The notes: a model not told the origin generated them from the sequence alone. A stretch of DNA of 12,189 bases from Bacteroidota bacterium (GCA_023428755.1 JAEYWX010000037.1:1-12189); one strand, 5' to 3'. Numbered from the stretch's first letter, positions 1 to 6,945 are shown. Translations and numbers: made by a program.

Positions 1-15
1 ACCGTTCAGGCCTTC

Positions 16-128
16 GCCTTACATTTGTGTTTGCGCAAGGACGGCAGGCGGATGTTGCTCCCGGTACGGTCAAAACTCCGCTTCGCTGCGTTTCACCCGT
101 CCCTTCGCAAACACCCGGATCGTTAGCG
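16..128 (+). repeat. integron attC-like recombination site (putative)
   Basis: A long imperfect hairpin has its left arm at 27-44 and its right arm at 97-114, and the arms are complementary at 16 of 18 positions. Seven bases outside the right arm lies GTTAGCG (122-128), close to the attC R' core GTTRRRY with one departure. Four bases outside the left arm lies GCCTTAC (16-22), one base from the R'' core RYYYAAC. The overall length of about 113 bp and the roughly 50-base apical region fit a long attC. A small gene starts 37 bases downstream, as in a gene cassette. No integrase gene is visible, the core matches are imperfect, and the left edge is near the window start. A different hairpin-forming intergenic repeat cannot be excluded. 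Confidence 0.4.
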
Positions 129-165
129 GCAAGTTGACTGCAACTCAAACCTTAAAAACCAAACA

Positions 166-489
166 ATGACAGAACTAACTCAAACTACTCCAAAAAAAGG
201 AACGAATTACTTAGGTTGGATTATTTTCATTCTAATCGTTTTAGGCTTGACGCTACCTTTTCATTATGTTCCAAGCGCAATGCGAATGTTTCCTAAAGAC
301 CATTTTACTTTCAAACACACAATTATTACACAAGAGGACGTTGACGATATAATCAATCGGTACAACAATGCAAGAAACATCTTTGAGCAAAATGCAATGA
401 ATAATGACCCTTTTATCAGAACGCTTAGAGAACAAGGTATTATCGTTGACAAAGACAAAAAAGATAAAGGCGACGATACAAATTATTAG
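166..489 (+). CDS. small single-pass membrane protein, unknown function
   Basis: The protein has 107 residues and I do not recognise a family. It has a polar N-terminus (about 1-14), one hydrophobic segment (about 15-36, YLGWIIFILIVLGLTLPF), and then a soluble region rich in charged and Asn residues that ends in a Lys/Asp-rich tail. This suggests a membrane-anchored protein with one soluble domain. The ATG at 166 is preceded by an A-rich leader without a Shine-Dalgarno motif, as is common in Bacteroidota. It follows the attC-like hairpin directly, so it may be the cargo of an integron cassette, which are often small hypothetical proteins. No second attC-like site follows it; the palindrome upstream of the RAYT gene begins only 27 bases after its stop. 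It is AT-richer than the metabolic genes downstream. Confidence 0.6.
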   Translation: MTELTQTTPKKGTNYLGWIIFILIVLGLTLPFHYVPSAMRMFPKDHFTFKHTIITQEDVDDIINRYNNARNIFEQNAMNNDPFIRTLREQGIIVDKDKKDKGDDTNY

Positions 490-516
490 GTAATGATAAA
501 CAAGGATAACATCTTT

Positions 517-590
517 CTCAGCAACGTCTCCCAATAGATACTGATGAATGAGAGCACAAAGCTGAGTGGGGACGTTGCGTACTACGGAGC
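517..590 (-). repeat. REP-like palindrome, upstream inverted copy
   Basis: The 65-base core (517-581) reads on the minus strand as a 15-base left arm containing GCAACGTCCCCA, a 32-base loop, and an 18-base right arm TTGGGAGACGTTGCTGAG. These arms are identical to those of the copy at 1316-1380, but the element is in opposite orientation and its loop sequence is unrelated. The arms pair with each other through GCAACGTC-CCCA with one bulged base. Weaker similarity (12 of 14 bases) continues to 590. On the minus strand GTAG directly precedes the palindrome, the tetranucleotide that marks the foot of REP hairpins in enterobacteria and pseudomonads. Confidence 0.8.
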
Positions 591-610
591 AAAGAAGTAA
601 TTTTAACCAC

Positions 611-1210
611 ATGCCCGTAAAGCAAAACATACCATACACCGATGGGATTTTCTCCATTACGTTTACATGTGCCAACTGGTTACCATTAATTGAAAAAGTG
701 AATGGCTACGATCTGGTATATCATTGGTTCGATCACTTAAGGGCAAACGGTCATTTTATTATTGGCTATGTGATTATGCCGAACCATGTGCACGTCATCA
801 TTGCTTTCCGAAATACGGGCGAATCAATTAATACGATTGTTGGTAACGGAAAACGTTTCATGGCTTACAAAATCGTTGAGCGATTAAAGAAGCAAAATGA
901 ATCAGAACTGTTACGTTTACTTGAAAGCAAGGTTGAACAAAGCCGTAAGGCGAAAAACAAGCAGCATCAAGTGTGGGAGCTATCGTTCGACTGGAAGCAT
1001 TGCATCAGCAACGAATTTATTTTGCAGAAGCTGGATTACTTTCACAATAACCCCTGCCAGGGGAAATGGAATTTGTGTAATAAACCCATCGATTATAAAC
1101 ATAGTTCTGCAAAATATTACCTAACCGGAGAGCACGGATTGTATCCCGTAACGAATTATGCATATGTTACAGGAGAGGTTGACTTAACAGGTAGAGATCG
1201 GGCTTCGTAA
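611..1210 (+). CDS. REP-associated tyrosine transposase (RAYT, Y1/HUH superfamily)
   Basis: A 199-residue single-strand nuclease of the IS200-like Y1 transposase superfamily. It carries the HUH metal-binding motif in MPNHVHVII (His59-Val-His61), and a probable catalytic tyrosine in KLDYFHNNPCQGKW (Tyr143). The YFHNNP context is typical of RAYTs. Family members bind and nick REP palindromes as single-stranded DNA. I chose the ATG at 611 (MPVKQNIPYTDG) because the family normally begins just before an IPYTDG-like segment, and because the upstream in-frame ATG at 566 lies inside the upstream palindrome. The gene stands alone, bracketed by an inverted palindrome upstream and two downstream. Its last codons and stop lie inside the first downstream repeat. 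The protein appears full length with both motifs intact. Confidence 0.85.
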   Translation: MPVKQNIPYTDGIFSITFTCANWLPLIEKVNGYDLVYHWFDHLRANGHFIIGYVIMPNHVHVIIAFRNTGESINTIVGNGKRFMAYKIVERLKKQNESELLRLLESKVEQSRKAKNKQHQVWELSFDWKHCISNEFILQKLDYFHNNPCQGKWNLCNKPIDYKHSSAKYYLTGEHGLYPVTNYAYVTGEVDLTGRDRAS

Positions 1211-1279
1211 TACGCAACGTCCCCATCATCTTTTGTCTAAAAATTCAACATTAGCTATAGGGAGACATTGCTGAGAACT
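1182..1279 (+). repeat. 98-bp repeat containing a REP-like palindrome, copy A
   Basis: This is the first unit of a tandem pair. It matches copy B (1287-1384) at 93 of 98 bases. It contains the 65-base palindrome core at 1211-1275. Its first 29 bases encode the C-terminal residues and stop codon of the RAYT gene. Three of the five differences from copy B fall in the last loop bases and one in the right arm (GACATTGC instead of GACGTTGC), which weakens its hairpin. Confidence 0.9.
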
Positions 1280-1286
1280 CATTTTA

Positions 1287-1384
1287 ACTTAACAGGTGGA
1301 GATCGGGCTTCGTAATACGCAACGTCCCCATCATCTTTTGTCTAAAAATTCAACATCAGCAATTGGGAGACGTTGCTGAGAACT
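1287..1384 (+). repeat. 98-bp repeat containing a REP-like palindrome, copy B
   Basis: This is the second tandem unit, separated from copy A by 7 bases. The palindrome core is 1316-1380, with arms identical to the upstream inverted copy. It also carries a non-functional copy of the RAYT gene end (LTGGDRAS then stop), so a segment spanning gene end plus palindrome was duplicated as a unit. Confidence 0.9.
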
Positions 1385-1425
1385 TAGATTGAACTCCATC
1401 AACCAGCACACCCCCCTATTTCTCT

Positions 1426-1455
1426 TTTGCAGTTAACCCGATCTTCGTATTTTCA
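1426..1455 (+). promoter_or_regulatory. weak candidate Bacteroidota-type promoter for the 1503 gene
   Basis: TTTG (1426-1429) is followed after 18 bases by TATTTTCA (1448-1455). The Bacteroidota sigma factor consensus is TTTG, then about 19-21 bases, then TAnnTTTG; the -7 match lacks two bases. It would give a leader of about 40 bases. No other promoter-like pair stands out between the repeats and the gene. Confidence 0.22.
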
Positions 1456-1502
1456 GTTACGTTTTACAAACACGATTGCCTTACCAATAAAAATCAGTAA
1501 CA

Positions 1503-2834
1503 ATGATCCATCAGCAAAAGGAAAGCCCGTCAACCAACAGCCGCAGAGAGTTCATCAAACAAACCGCTACTGCACTTGCAGGGTTTATCATTGTACCCCG
1601 TTATGTGTTGGGCGGCAATCGTCCGGATGGTTCCAGATACATTGCGCCAAGTGATATGATAAAACTTGGCTTTATCGGTTGTGGCAAGCAGGGTCGTATC
1701 CTCAGTAATAGTTTTTTATCAACAAACGAAATCCGCATACTGGCATTGAGCGAAGTGTATAACGACAAAACGGAACTGATGCTGCGCACTATCAAAAGCA
1801 ACCAGGAAAAGTATAAGCAAGCCGGCAACGGGCAGGAAATTTCGGTGTACACCGATTTCAGAGAATTACTTTCACGGAAAGATATTGATGCAGTTGTAAT
1901 TGCCACACCCGACCATTGGCATGCGGCCATGGCTGTGCGGGCTGCTGAAGCAGGGAAAGATATTTATTGCGAAAAACCATTGTCGCTTACTGTAAAGGAA
2001 GGCAGGGCCATGGTGAATGCCACACGCAAACACAAACGTATATTTCAAACAGGAAGTATGCAACGTTCGTGGCCCGAATTCAGGCAGGCGGTTGAACTGA
2101 TCCGCAATGGTTATATCGGCGATATAAAAAGTATTAAAGTAAATATTGGTGCACCACCGGTTGCGTATAATTTACCGGAAGAAGTTACACCGGCCGGTTT
2201 AGACTGGAAAAAATGGCTGGGCCCAAATGAATACAAACCATTTAATGCAGAACTGGCCCCGCCCATTACAAAAGACGTGTACCCTAACTGGAGACTGTAC
2301 AAAGAATTTGGTGGCGGCATGGTGACCGATTGGGGTGCACATATGTTTGATATTGCTCAATGGGCGTTGGATATGGACAAAAGCGGTCCGGTAGAAGTGA
2401 TTCCACCCGATGCTGATCATCAGTTTCTCACCTACAAATACAAAAACGGTGTTGTAATGACCCACGAAAAATGGGAATGGAACAATGCTGTTTTATTCAC
2501 CGGTACAGAAGGTGAACTACGCATCGGACGTGGTAAACTTGAAACCACACCTGCATCCATCAAGAGTCAACCGATTGGCGACAAACAAAAGCATGTGTAC
2601 AAAAGCGAAAATCATTACAAAGATTTTTTAAATGCTATTCGCACAAGGGTGAAGCCGATATGCGACGTTGAAACCGGGCATCGTACCGCTACCGTTGGAA
2701 ACATTGGCAATATTGCCTACCAGCTGAAACGTCCATTAAAATGGAATCCGAAAAAAGAAAAATTCAGAAACGATGCGGAAGCCAATGCGTTGCTGGGAAG
2801 GCCCATGTTAAATGAGTGGGGAATAAAATTATAA
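1503..2834 (+). CDS. Tat-exported Gfo/Idh/MocA family oxidoreductase
   Basis: A 443-residue NAD(P)-dependent sugar or polyol dehydrogenase family protein. The N-terminus has a twin-arginine signal (SRREFIKQ, Arg14-Arg15, hydrophobic stretch about 21-32), so the folded, cofactor-loaded enzyme is probably exported to the periplasm. The Rossmann fold starts at about residue 53 with GCGKQG (59-64). ATPDHWH (134-140) and the diagnostic EKP motif (157-159) follow. The C-terminal substrate domain contains GGGMVTDWGAHMFDIAQWAL (270-289), characteristic of the exported Bacteroidota/Planctomycetota subgroup. The start at 1503 is required to keep the Tat motif. GH109 glycosidases share this fold, so an NAD-dependent glycosidase role is a less likely alternative. 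The substrate is unknown. A hairpin lies 38 bases after the stop. Confidence 0.88.
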   Translation: MIHQQKESPSTNSRREFIKQTATALAGFIIVPRYVLGGNRPDGSRYIAPSDMIKLGFIGCGKQGRILSNSFLSTNEIRILALSEVYNDKTELMLRTIKSNQEKYKQAGNGQEISVYTDFRELLSRKDIDAVVIATPDHWHAAMAVRAAEAGKDIYCEKPLSLTVKEGRAMVNATRKHKRIFQTGSMQRSWPEFRQAVELIRNGYIGDIKSIKVNIGAPPVAYNLPEEVTPAGLDWKKWLGPNEYKPFNAELAPPITKDVYPNWRLYKEFGGGMVTDWGAHMFDIAQWALDMDKSGPVEVIPPDADHQFLTYKYKNGVVMTHEKWEWNNAVLFTGTEGELRIGRGKLETTPASIKSQPIGDKQKHVYKSENHYKDFLNAIRTRVKPICDVETGHRTATVGNIGNIAYQLKRPLKWNPKKEKFRNDAEANALLGRPMLNEWGIKL

Positions 2835-2872
2835 ATGAACTAACGCCTTGAAGGATGGATGCATCTCATTTG

Positions 2873-2891
2873 TACAATCGCCCTGATTGTA
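2873..2891 (+). terminator. possible weak terminator hairpin
   Basis: TACAATC, a 5-base loop GCCCT, and GATTGTA form a perfect 7-bp stem located 38 bases after the oxidoreductase stop. The following bases TTCTCTC are pyrimidine-rich but not a true U-run, so termination would be inefficient. Confidence 0.35.
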
Positions 2892-2965
2892 TTCTCTCAA
2901 AAATATTTGATGAAGCAAAGTAGACACCTAATACAATTACACTTAAAAAGAGAACCTGCTCTTTC

Positions 2966-3550
2966 ATGAAATTTTTCATGACCATATCGACATTTCTATT
3001 TTTTCTTAGTTGTGTGAACAACAAAGAAGATAGAATATCAATAAATCAAGCTGAAACCAAAAACAGCAATATGAATCATGAGAAGAGTTCTACTCCAACG
3101 AAAGATCTGAAGACCGGAACAATACCATGTGATAAGACTGCAATAGACATTTTAATCCTCTTAGATCAAAAAAATCAGGCTGACTTTTTCCATCAGTTGG
3201 ACTCACTTCGTAGAAGTCAGTATCCCGACAATGATCAAGACACAGCAATTTTTTTTGACATTACACCTAAACTTCTCAATAGGTTTCTGCGAGATTTAAA
3301 TAAAGATCAATTGATCAAAACTGGCAAATTTGAGAAAGTATATTACTTTAATATTGCCCCTGCAGGATATAAAGATTCAAAAAAATGTACGGACAAAATC
3401 TCACTTAGATTCAGTAAAGAAACGTGCAGCTTTCACATTACAATCTTTAATGAATTTTTTGCTGAATGGTGTCAGGAATCAACTGTAAGCTATATTTTCC
3501 AGGTAAAAGGCAATAAAATTTCATTCTTAGATAGATACGAAACAGGATAG
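2966..3550 (+). CDS. predicted lipoprotein, unknown function
   Basis: A 194-residue protein with a short type II signal: MKFFMTISTFLFFLSC, lipobox cysteine at 16. Phe at the -3 position is a loose match, though Bacteroidota tolerate it. A polar Asn/Lys/Ser-rich linker (about 17-50) is followed by a compact domain with four further cysteines (55, 141, 154, 169), which could form disulfides after export. I recognise no family. The gene is noticeably more AT-rich than the dehydrogenases and kinase around it, suggesting a lineage-specific or acquired gene. ATG 2966 is preferred because it gives the full signal peptide; Met5 (2978) is possible. The start region overlaps an 8-bp inverted repeat (2964-2981). 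Confidence 0.65.
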   Translation: MKFFMTISTFLFFLSCVNNKEDRISINQAETKNSNMNHEKSSTPTKDLKTGTIPCDKTAIDILILLDQKNQADFFHQLDSLRRSQYPDNDQDTAIFFDITPKLLNRFLRDLNKDQLIKTGKFEKVYYFNIAPAGYKDSKKCTDKISLRFSKETCSFHITIFNEFFAEWCQESTVSYIFQVKGNKISFLDRYETG

Positions 3551-3620
3551 CTGCTGCAAATATCGCTTTTCGTTGATGGCAGCCAGCCTACAAAATAACT
3601 ACAGTTACATCATCATACCC

Positions 3621-4013
3621 ATGCTTAAAAAAATAGCCACTCACCCGCAGTATATTTTTCTGTTCGATAGTATTGGCGCTTTCACAACCGCTTTGTTGCT
3701 GTTCAGTATCGGCTTCATTTTCCCAACGCTGTTTGGCTTGCCGCAATACATCCATTTTGTATTGGCTGCCATTGCGCTTCTGTTTTGCTTGTTCTCCTAT
3801 TCTTGTTTTTACAGGCAACCGGTAAATTGGAAGCCTTATTTAAAAGCAATCATGCTGGCCAATGTGTTGTATTGTGTACTTACAGCAGTGCTTATATTCT
3901 CTTTTCGAAGCAGCATCAGCTTGTGGGGCATCCTGTATTTTGGAGGTGAACTGATTGTGATACTATCCCTTGTGTATTTCGAATACATGGTACTTACCAA
4001 ACGTACTTCTTGA
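3621..4013 (+). CDS. small four-helix integral membrane protein
   Basis: A 130-residue protein, mostly hydrophobic, with four predicted transmembrane helices at about 12-35, 42-63, 74-95 and 100-121, and short polar loops (RQPVNWKPY at 65-73). It ends in a basic tail (TKRTS). I chose the ATG at 3621 (MLKKIATHPQ) over the in-frame ATG at 3573 because a short basic N-terminus before the first helix is typical, and the upstream 16 residues look like leader sequence. I know no function for it; small proteins of this layout are common hypothetical proteins in Chitinophagaceae. It precedes the glycerate kinase gene by 102 bases on the same strand. Confidence 0.65.
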   Translation: MLKKIATHPQYIFLFDSIGAFTTALLLFSIGFIFPTLFGLPQYIHFVLAAIALLFCLFSYSCFYRQPVNWKPYLKAIMLANVLYCVLTAVLIFSFRSSISLWGILYFGGELIVILSLVYFEYMVLTKRTS

Positions 4014-4115
4014 GAAACTGTATCTTTAAAACAAGTTCATGCCGGATTGAGGAGATTCATCTGTGTAAATGAACATTGCATCCAACGTTTGTTTCACAAT
4101 CATCGTCGTACAACC

Positions 4116-5417
4116 ATGCAACAACGGAATCATGCAACAAAAATATACGAAGCGGCAGTTGCAGCTGTGCAACCGGCCACATTGCTGCAACAGCAGCTGG
4201 CAGTAACGGCCACGGGTATCCGAATCGGTACACAGCAACTCAACATTCCGGCACAATCAGTTGTGGTAATCGGAGCAGGCAAAGCTGCGGCAGCCATGGC
4301 ACAAACAACGGAAGCAATGCTGGGTAACTACATAAAAGCAGGCATCATCAGTACAAAATATGAACATGCATTGCCATTGCAAACCATTCGTTGTTTGGAA
4401 GCAGCACATCCCGTACCCGATGCAAACAGTAAAAAAGCGGCGGAACAAACCATCGAACTTCTGCAACAAACAAAACCCGGCGATGCAATTCTTTGTTTGT
4501 TAAGCGGGGGCGCTTCTTCACTCTGGGCCGATGTACCCGAAGGTTGTACGCTGGAAGAAGTGCAGCAAATATTTCAACTCTTGTTAAAAAGCGGTGCAGC
4601 CATTGATGAAATGAATTGTGTGCGCCGTCATTTGTCGAGTATCAAAGGCGGACAATTGTTACGCTATGCCCCGCAGGCAAATTGGTTTACACTTATGATC
4701 TCGGATGTACCCGGTGATCAACCGGAAGCCATTGCCAGTGGCCCTACTACTTCCGATCCATCAACCTTTGCCGATGCATGGCAAATTGTTGAACAATATC
4801 AACTGCAACAGCGTTTACCCGCCACCGTGATCCGTCACTTGCAAAACGGATTAAATGGAAAATTGGCAGAAACAATCAAACCAAATGATCCGTTGTTGAA
4901 ACAGGTACAAAACCATATCATCGGCAGTAACAAGATCGCTTTAACAGCAGCAGCAGCCACAGCCAAGGAACTTGGTTACACAGTACTGTTACAACAGGAA
5001 CTGCTTACCGGCGATGCTGCTGTAACGGCTGCCACCATTATTCAGGAAGCGAAGCAATACAATGGAAAAAGACCAGCCTGTTTGTTATACGGAGGCGAAA
5101 CAACAGTAGCTGTTACCGGCAATGGTAAAGGTGGCCGCAATCAACATCTTGCATTGTGTGCGTTGCAACATATTTCTGCTGCAAATGGCATCACCTTACT
5201 TGCTGCCGGCACTGATGGTACCGACGGGCCTACCGATGCTGCCGGCGCCTTTGCTGATGCACAACTGGCAAATGCCATTGCGCAAAACAAACCGGCATTG
5301 GAAGAAGCCATCCTGCAGAATAATGCGTATCCTTTCTTTGAAAAGCTGAATGGTTTACTAAAAACTGGTGCCACGCAAACAAATGTGATGGATATTCTCA
5401 TTGTATTGATTGATTAA
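4116..5417 (+). CDS. glycerate 2-kinase (DUF4147/MOFRL family)
   Basis: A 433-residue cytoplasmic kinase expected to phosphorylate D-glycerate with ATP to 2-phospho-D-glycerate, feeding glycolysis. The N-terminal DUF4147 domain shows VVVIGAGKAAAAM (49-61), LLSGGASSLW (128-137), NCVRRHLSSIKGGQL (167-181), MISDVPGD (194-201) and ASGPT (207-211). The C-terminal MOFRL domain (about 320-427) shows GGETTV (326-331), GKGGRNQ (337-343), GTDGTDGPTDAAGA (365-378), and TGATQTNVMD near the end. All family landmarks are present and the length is normal. I chose the ATG at 4116 because the upstream in-frame extension to 4047 encodes a Cys/His/Arg-rich stretch unlike the family. The protein is rich in Gln and Ala. 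A downstream neighbour resembles a 3-hydroxyacid dehydrogenase, consistent with glycerate or semialdehyde metabolism. Confidence 0.9.
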   Translation: MQQRNHATKIYEAAVAAVQPATLLQQQLAVTATGIRIGTQQLNIPAQSVVVIGAGKAAAAMAQTTEAMLGNYIKAGIISTKYEHALPLQTIRCLEAAHPVPDANSKKAAEQTIELLQQTKPGDAILCLLSGGASSLWADVPEGCTLEEVQQIFQLLLKSGAAIDEMNCVRRHLSSIKGGQLLRYAPQANWFTLMISDVPGDQPEAIASGPTTSDPSTFADAWQIVEQYQLQQRLPATVIRHLQNGLNGKLAETIKPNDPLLKQVQNHIIGSNKIALTAAAATAKELGYTVLLQQELLTGDAAVTAATIIQEAKQYNGKRPACLLYGGETTVAVTGNGKGGRNQHLALCALQHISAANGITLLAAGTDGTDGPTDAAGAFADAQLANAIAQNKPALEEAILQNNAYPFFEKLNGLLKTGATQTNVMDILIVLID

Positions 5418-5460
5418 AAAAATTCTTCCGTTAACTTTAATACACAGAACTGCATAACAA

Positions 5461-5565
5461 ATGAAATATTGCACACGTGCCACCCATTTGTTGTTCAATT
5501 CGTCTACCAACAAATCAGCACAACGGCTGAGAAGGAATTATTCATTTAACAGGAGAATTGTGTAA
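5461..5565 (+). CDS. possible 34-codon leader ORF
   Basis: An open frame from ATG 5461 ends in TAA at 5563-5565, three bases before the ATG of the next gene. That spacing would allow translational coupling. The peptide is basic and rich in Asn, Arg and Ser, with no recognisable domain. An 8-bp perfect inverted repeat (ATTTGTTG 5486-5493, CAACAAAT 5508-5515) lies inside it. An ORF this short can arise by chance. Confidence 0.2.
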   Translation: MKYCTRATHLLFNSSTNKSAQRLRRNYSFNRRIV

Positions 5566-5568
5566 GCT

Positions 5569-6945
5569 ATGTCGTTACGTCAATTTATTGCATCACGAAA
5601 ATTATTACGTCATATTGAATCGTTTACCAGCCTGGCCACGCTCGGCTGGAATGAAGTAGCAGGTTTGTTTGGTTTACAGGACGATGTTTTCTTTAATCCC
5701 TTACACAAAAAAATTGAGAAGCCGGTTACAGCCATTTTAATTGGTGCCGGACACCGGGGAAGTATTTATGCCGATTATGCTGTGAAGAATGAAGATGAAT
5801 TGCAAATTGTTGCTGTAGCCGATAGTAATCCCGAACGGCGGAAACGAACAGCAAAATTACATAGCATACCTGTCGAAAATTGTTACAAAGATTGGAAAGA
5901 AGTGTTTGTAAAAGAAAAGATGGCCGATGCTGTAATTATTGCCACACCCGATCAGTTACATACAGCTCCCTGTATTGCCGCACTGGATGCAGGCTATGAT
6001 ATTCTGCTGGAAAAACCAATTGCTCCCACTGAAGAAGAATGCAGATTGATTTTACAAAAAGCAAAAGAAACAGGTCGGATTGTTGCTGTATGTCATGTAC
6101 TTCGTTACTCACCTTATTTCCGTGAACTGAAAGAAGTGATCGATGCCGGTTTAATTGGTGAGATCATCAGCATTCAACACATGGAGCCTATTGAGCATGT
6201 ACACATGAGTCACTCGTATGTGCGTGGCAAATGGCGCAACAGTAAAATGGCAGCTCCCATCATTTTGGCGAAATCATCACACGATACAGATATTATCCGC
6301 TGGCTGGTGAACAGTCCTGTGCATGATGTGCATTGCTTTGGAAACCTGCGCTGGTTTAAAAATGCCAATGCACCGGAAGGAAGCACCGAACGTTGTACCG
6401 ATGGTTGTAAAGTGGAAGGCAGTTGTCCGTATTCAGCATTACAGATCTATTACCGTGACCGCAAACGAACTTATGTATTTGATTTACCTGAAGACGAAGA
6501 CGATCAGGGACCTTTTATTCTGGAGCAATTAAAAACAAGTGATTACGGACGATGTGTGTACAGGATGGATAACGATCAACCCGATCATCTCACCGTGAAT
6601 ATGTTGTTTGAAAATGGAACCACTGCTGCGTTTTCCATGGAAGCACATGTATCATACGAAGGAAGAAAAACACGGATCATGGGATCGAAAGGTGATATTA
6701 TCGGCGATATGGAAAGTTTTGTACTCACCGATTTTAAAACACGCAAACAAACATCCTGGAGTTTGAAAACCGATGCACATGGTGGCGGCGATCATCGTCT
6801 GGTAAAAGATTGGGTGCAGGCCGTGTATCAGCAAAACAAAGACCTCCTCAGTTCGTCCATTGAAGTATCGGTTGAAAGCCATCTCATGGCCTTTGCTGCC
6901 GAACGCAGCCGTCAAAATCGAACCATCGAAGATATTAAGCTGTAA
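5569..6945 (+). CDS. cytoplasmic Gfo/Idh/MocA family oxidoreductase with cysteine cluster
   Basis: A 458-residue NAD(P)-dependent dehydrogenase family protein without a signal peptide. About 52 N-terminal residues of no known fold precede the Rossmann domain, which has IGAGHRG (58-64), VADSNPERR (83-91), ATPDQLH (125-131) and EKP (148-150). The substrate domain has AKSSHDTDIIRWL (234-246), equivalent to the K...H.D catalytic region, and DAHGGGDHRLVKDW (402-415). An unusual segment, Cys276-x3-Cys280-x5-Cys286-Pro, sits in the C-terminal domain and could bind a metal. The start at 5569 is the only sensible one, since no in-frame Met occurs before the Rossmann motif. AGGAGA (5551-5556) lies 12 bases upstream, long spacing for a Shine-Dalgarno. 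The substrate is unknown; a sugar, inositol or sugar acid is expected from the family. Confidence 0.87.
   Translation: MSLRQFIASRKLLRHIESFTSLATLGWNEVAGLFGLQDDVFFNPLHKKIEKPVTAILIGAGHRGSIYADYAVKNEDELQIVAVADSNPERRKRTAKLHSIPVENCYKDWKEVFVKEKMADAVIIATPDQLHTAPCIAALDAGYDILLEKPIAPTEEECRLILQKAKETGRIVAVCHVLRYSPYFRELKEVIDAGLIGEIISIQHMEPIEHVHMSHSYVRGKWRNSKMAAPIILAKSSHDTDIIRWLVNSPVHDVHCFGNLRWFKNANAPEGSTERCTDGCKVEGSCPYSALQIYYRDRKRTYVFDLPEDEDDQGPFILEQLKTSDYGRCVYRMDNDQPDHLTVNMLFENGTTAAFSMEAHVSYEGRKTRIMGSKGDIIGDMESFVLTDFKTRKQTSWSLKTDAHGGGDHRLVKDWVQAVYQQNKDLLSSSIEVSVESHLMAFAAERSRQNRTIEDIKL

Noticed and set aside
566..610. Upstream ATG extending the RAYT protein by 15 residues
   Set aside because: It lies inside the upstream palindrome, and the added residues do not resemble the family N-terminus; ATG 611 fits better.
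253..675. 140-residue minus-strand frame
   Set aside because: It is antisense to the small membrane protein and the RAYT start and crosses the palindrome; no domain, and the composition looks like a shadow frame.
1182..1384. CRISPR array
   Set aside because: There are only two 98-bp near-identical units with a 7-base spacer, linked to a RAYT gene; the size and spacing do not fit CRISPR.
4047..4115. N-terminal extension of glycerate kinase
   Set aside because: The Cys/His/Arg-rich translation is unlike the family; the ATG at 4116 starts at the expected place.
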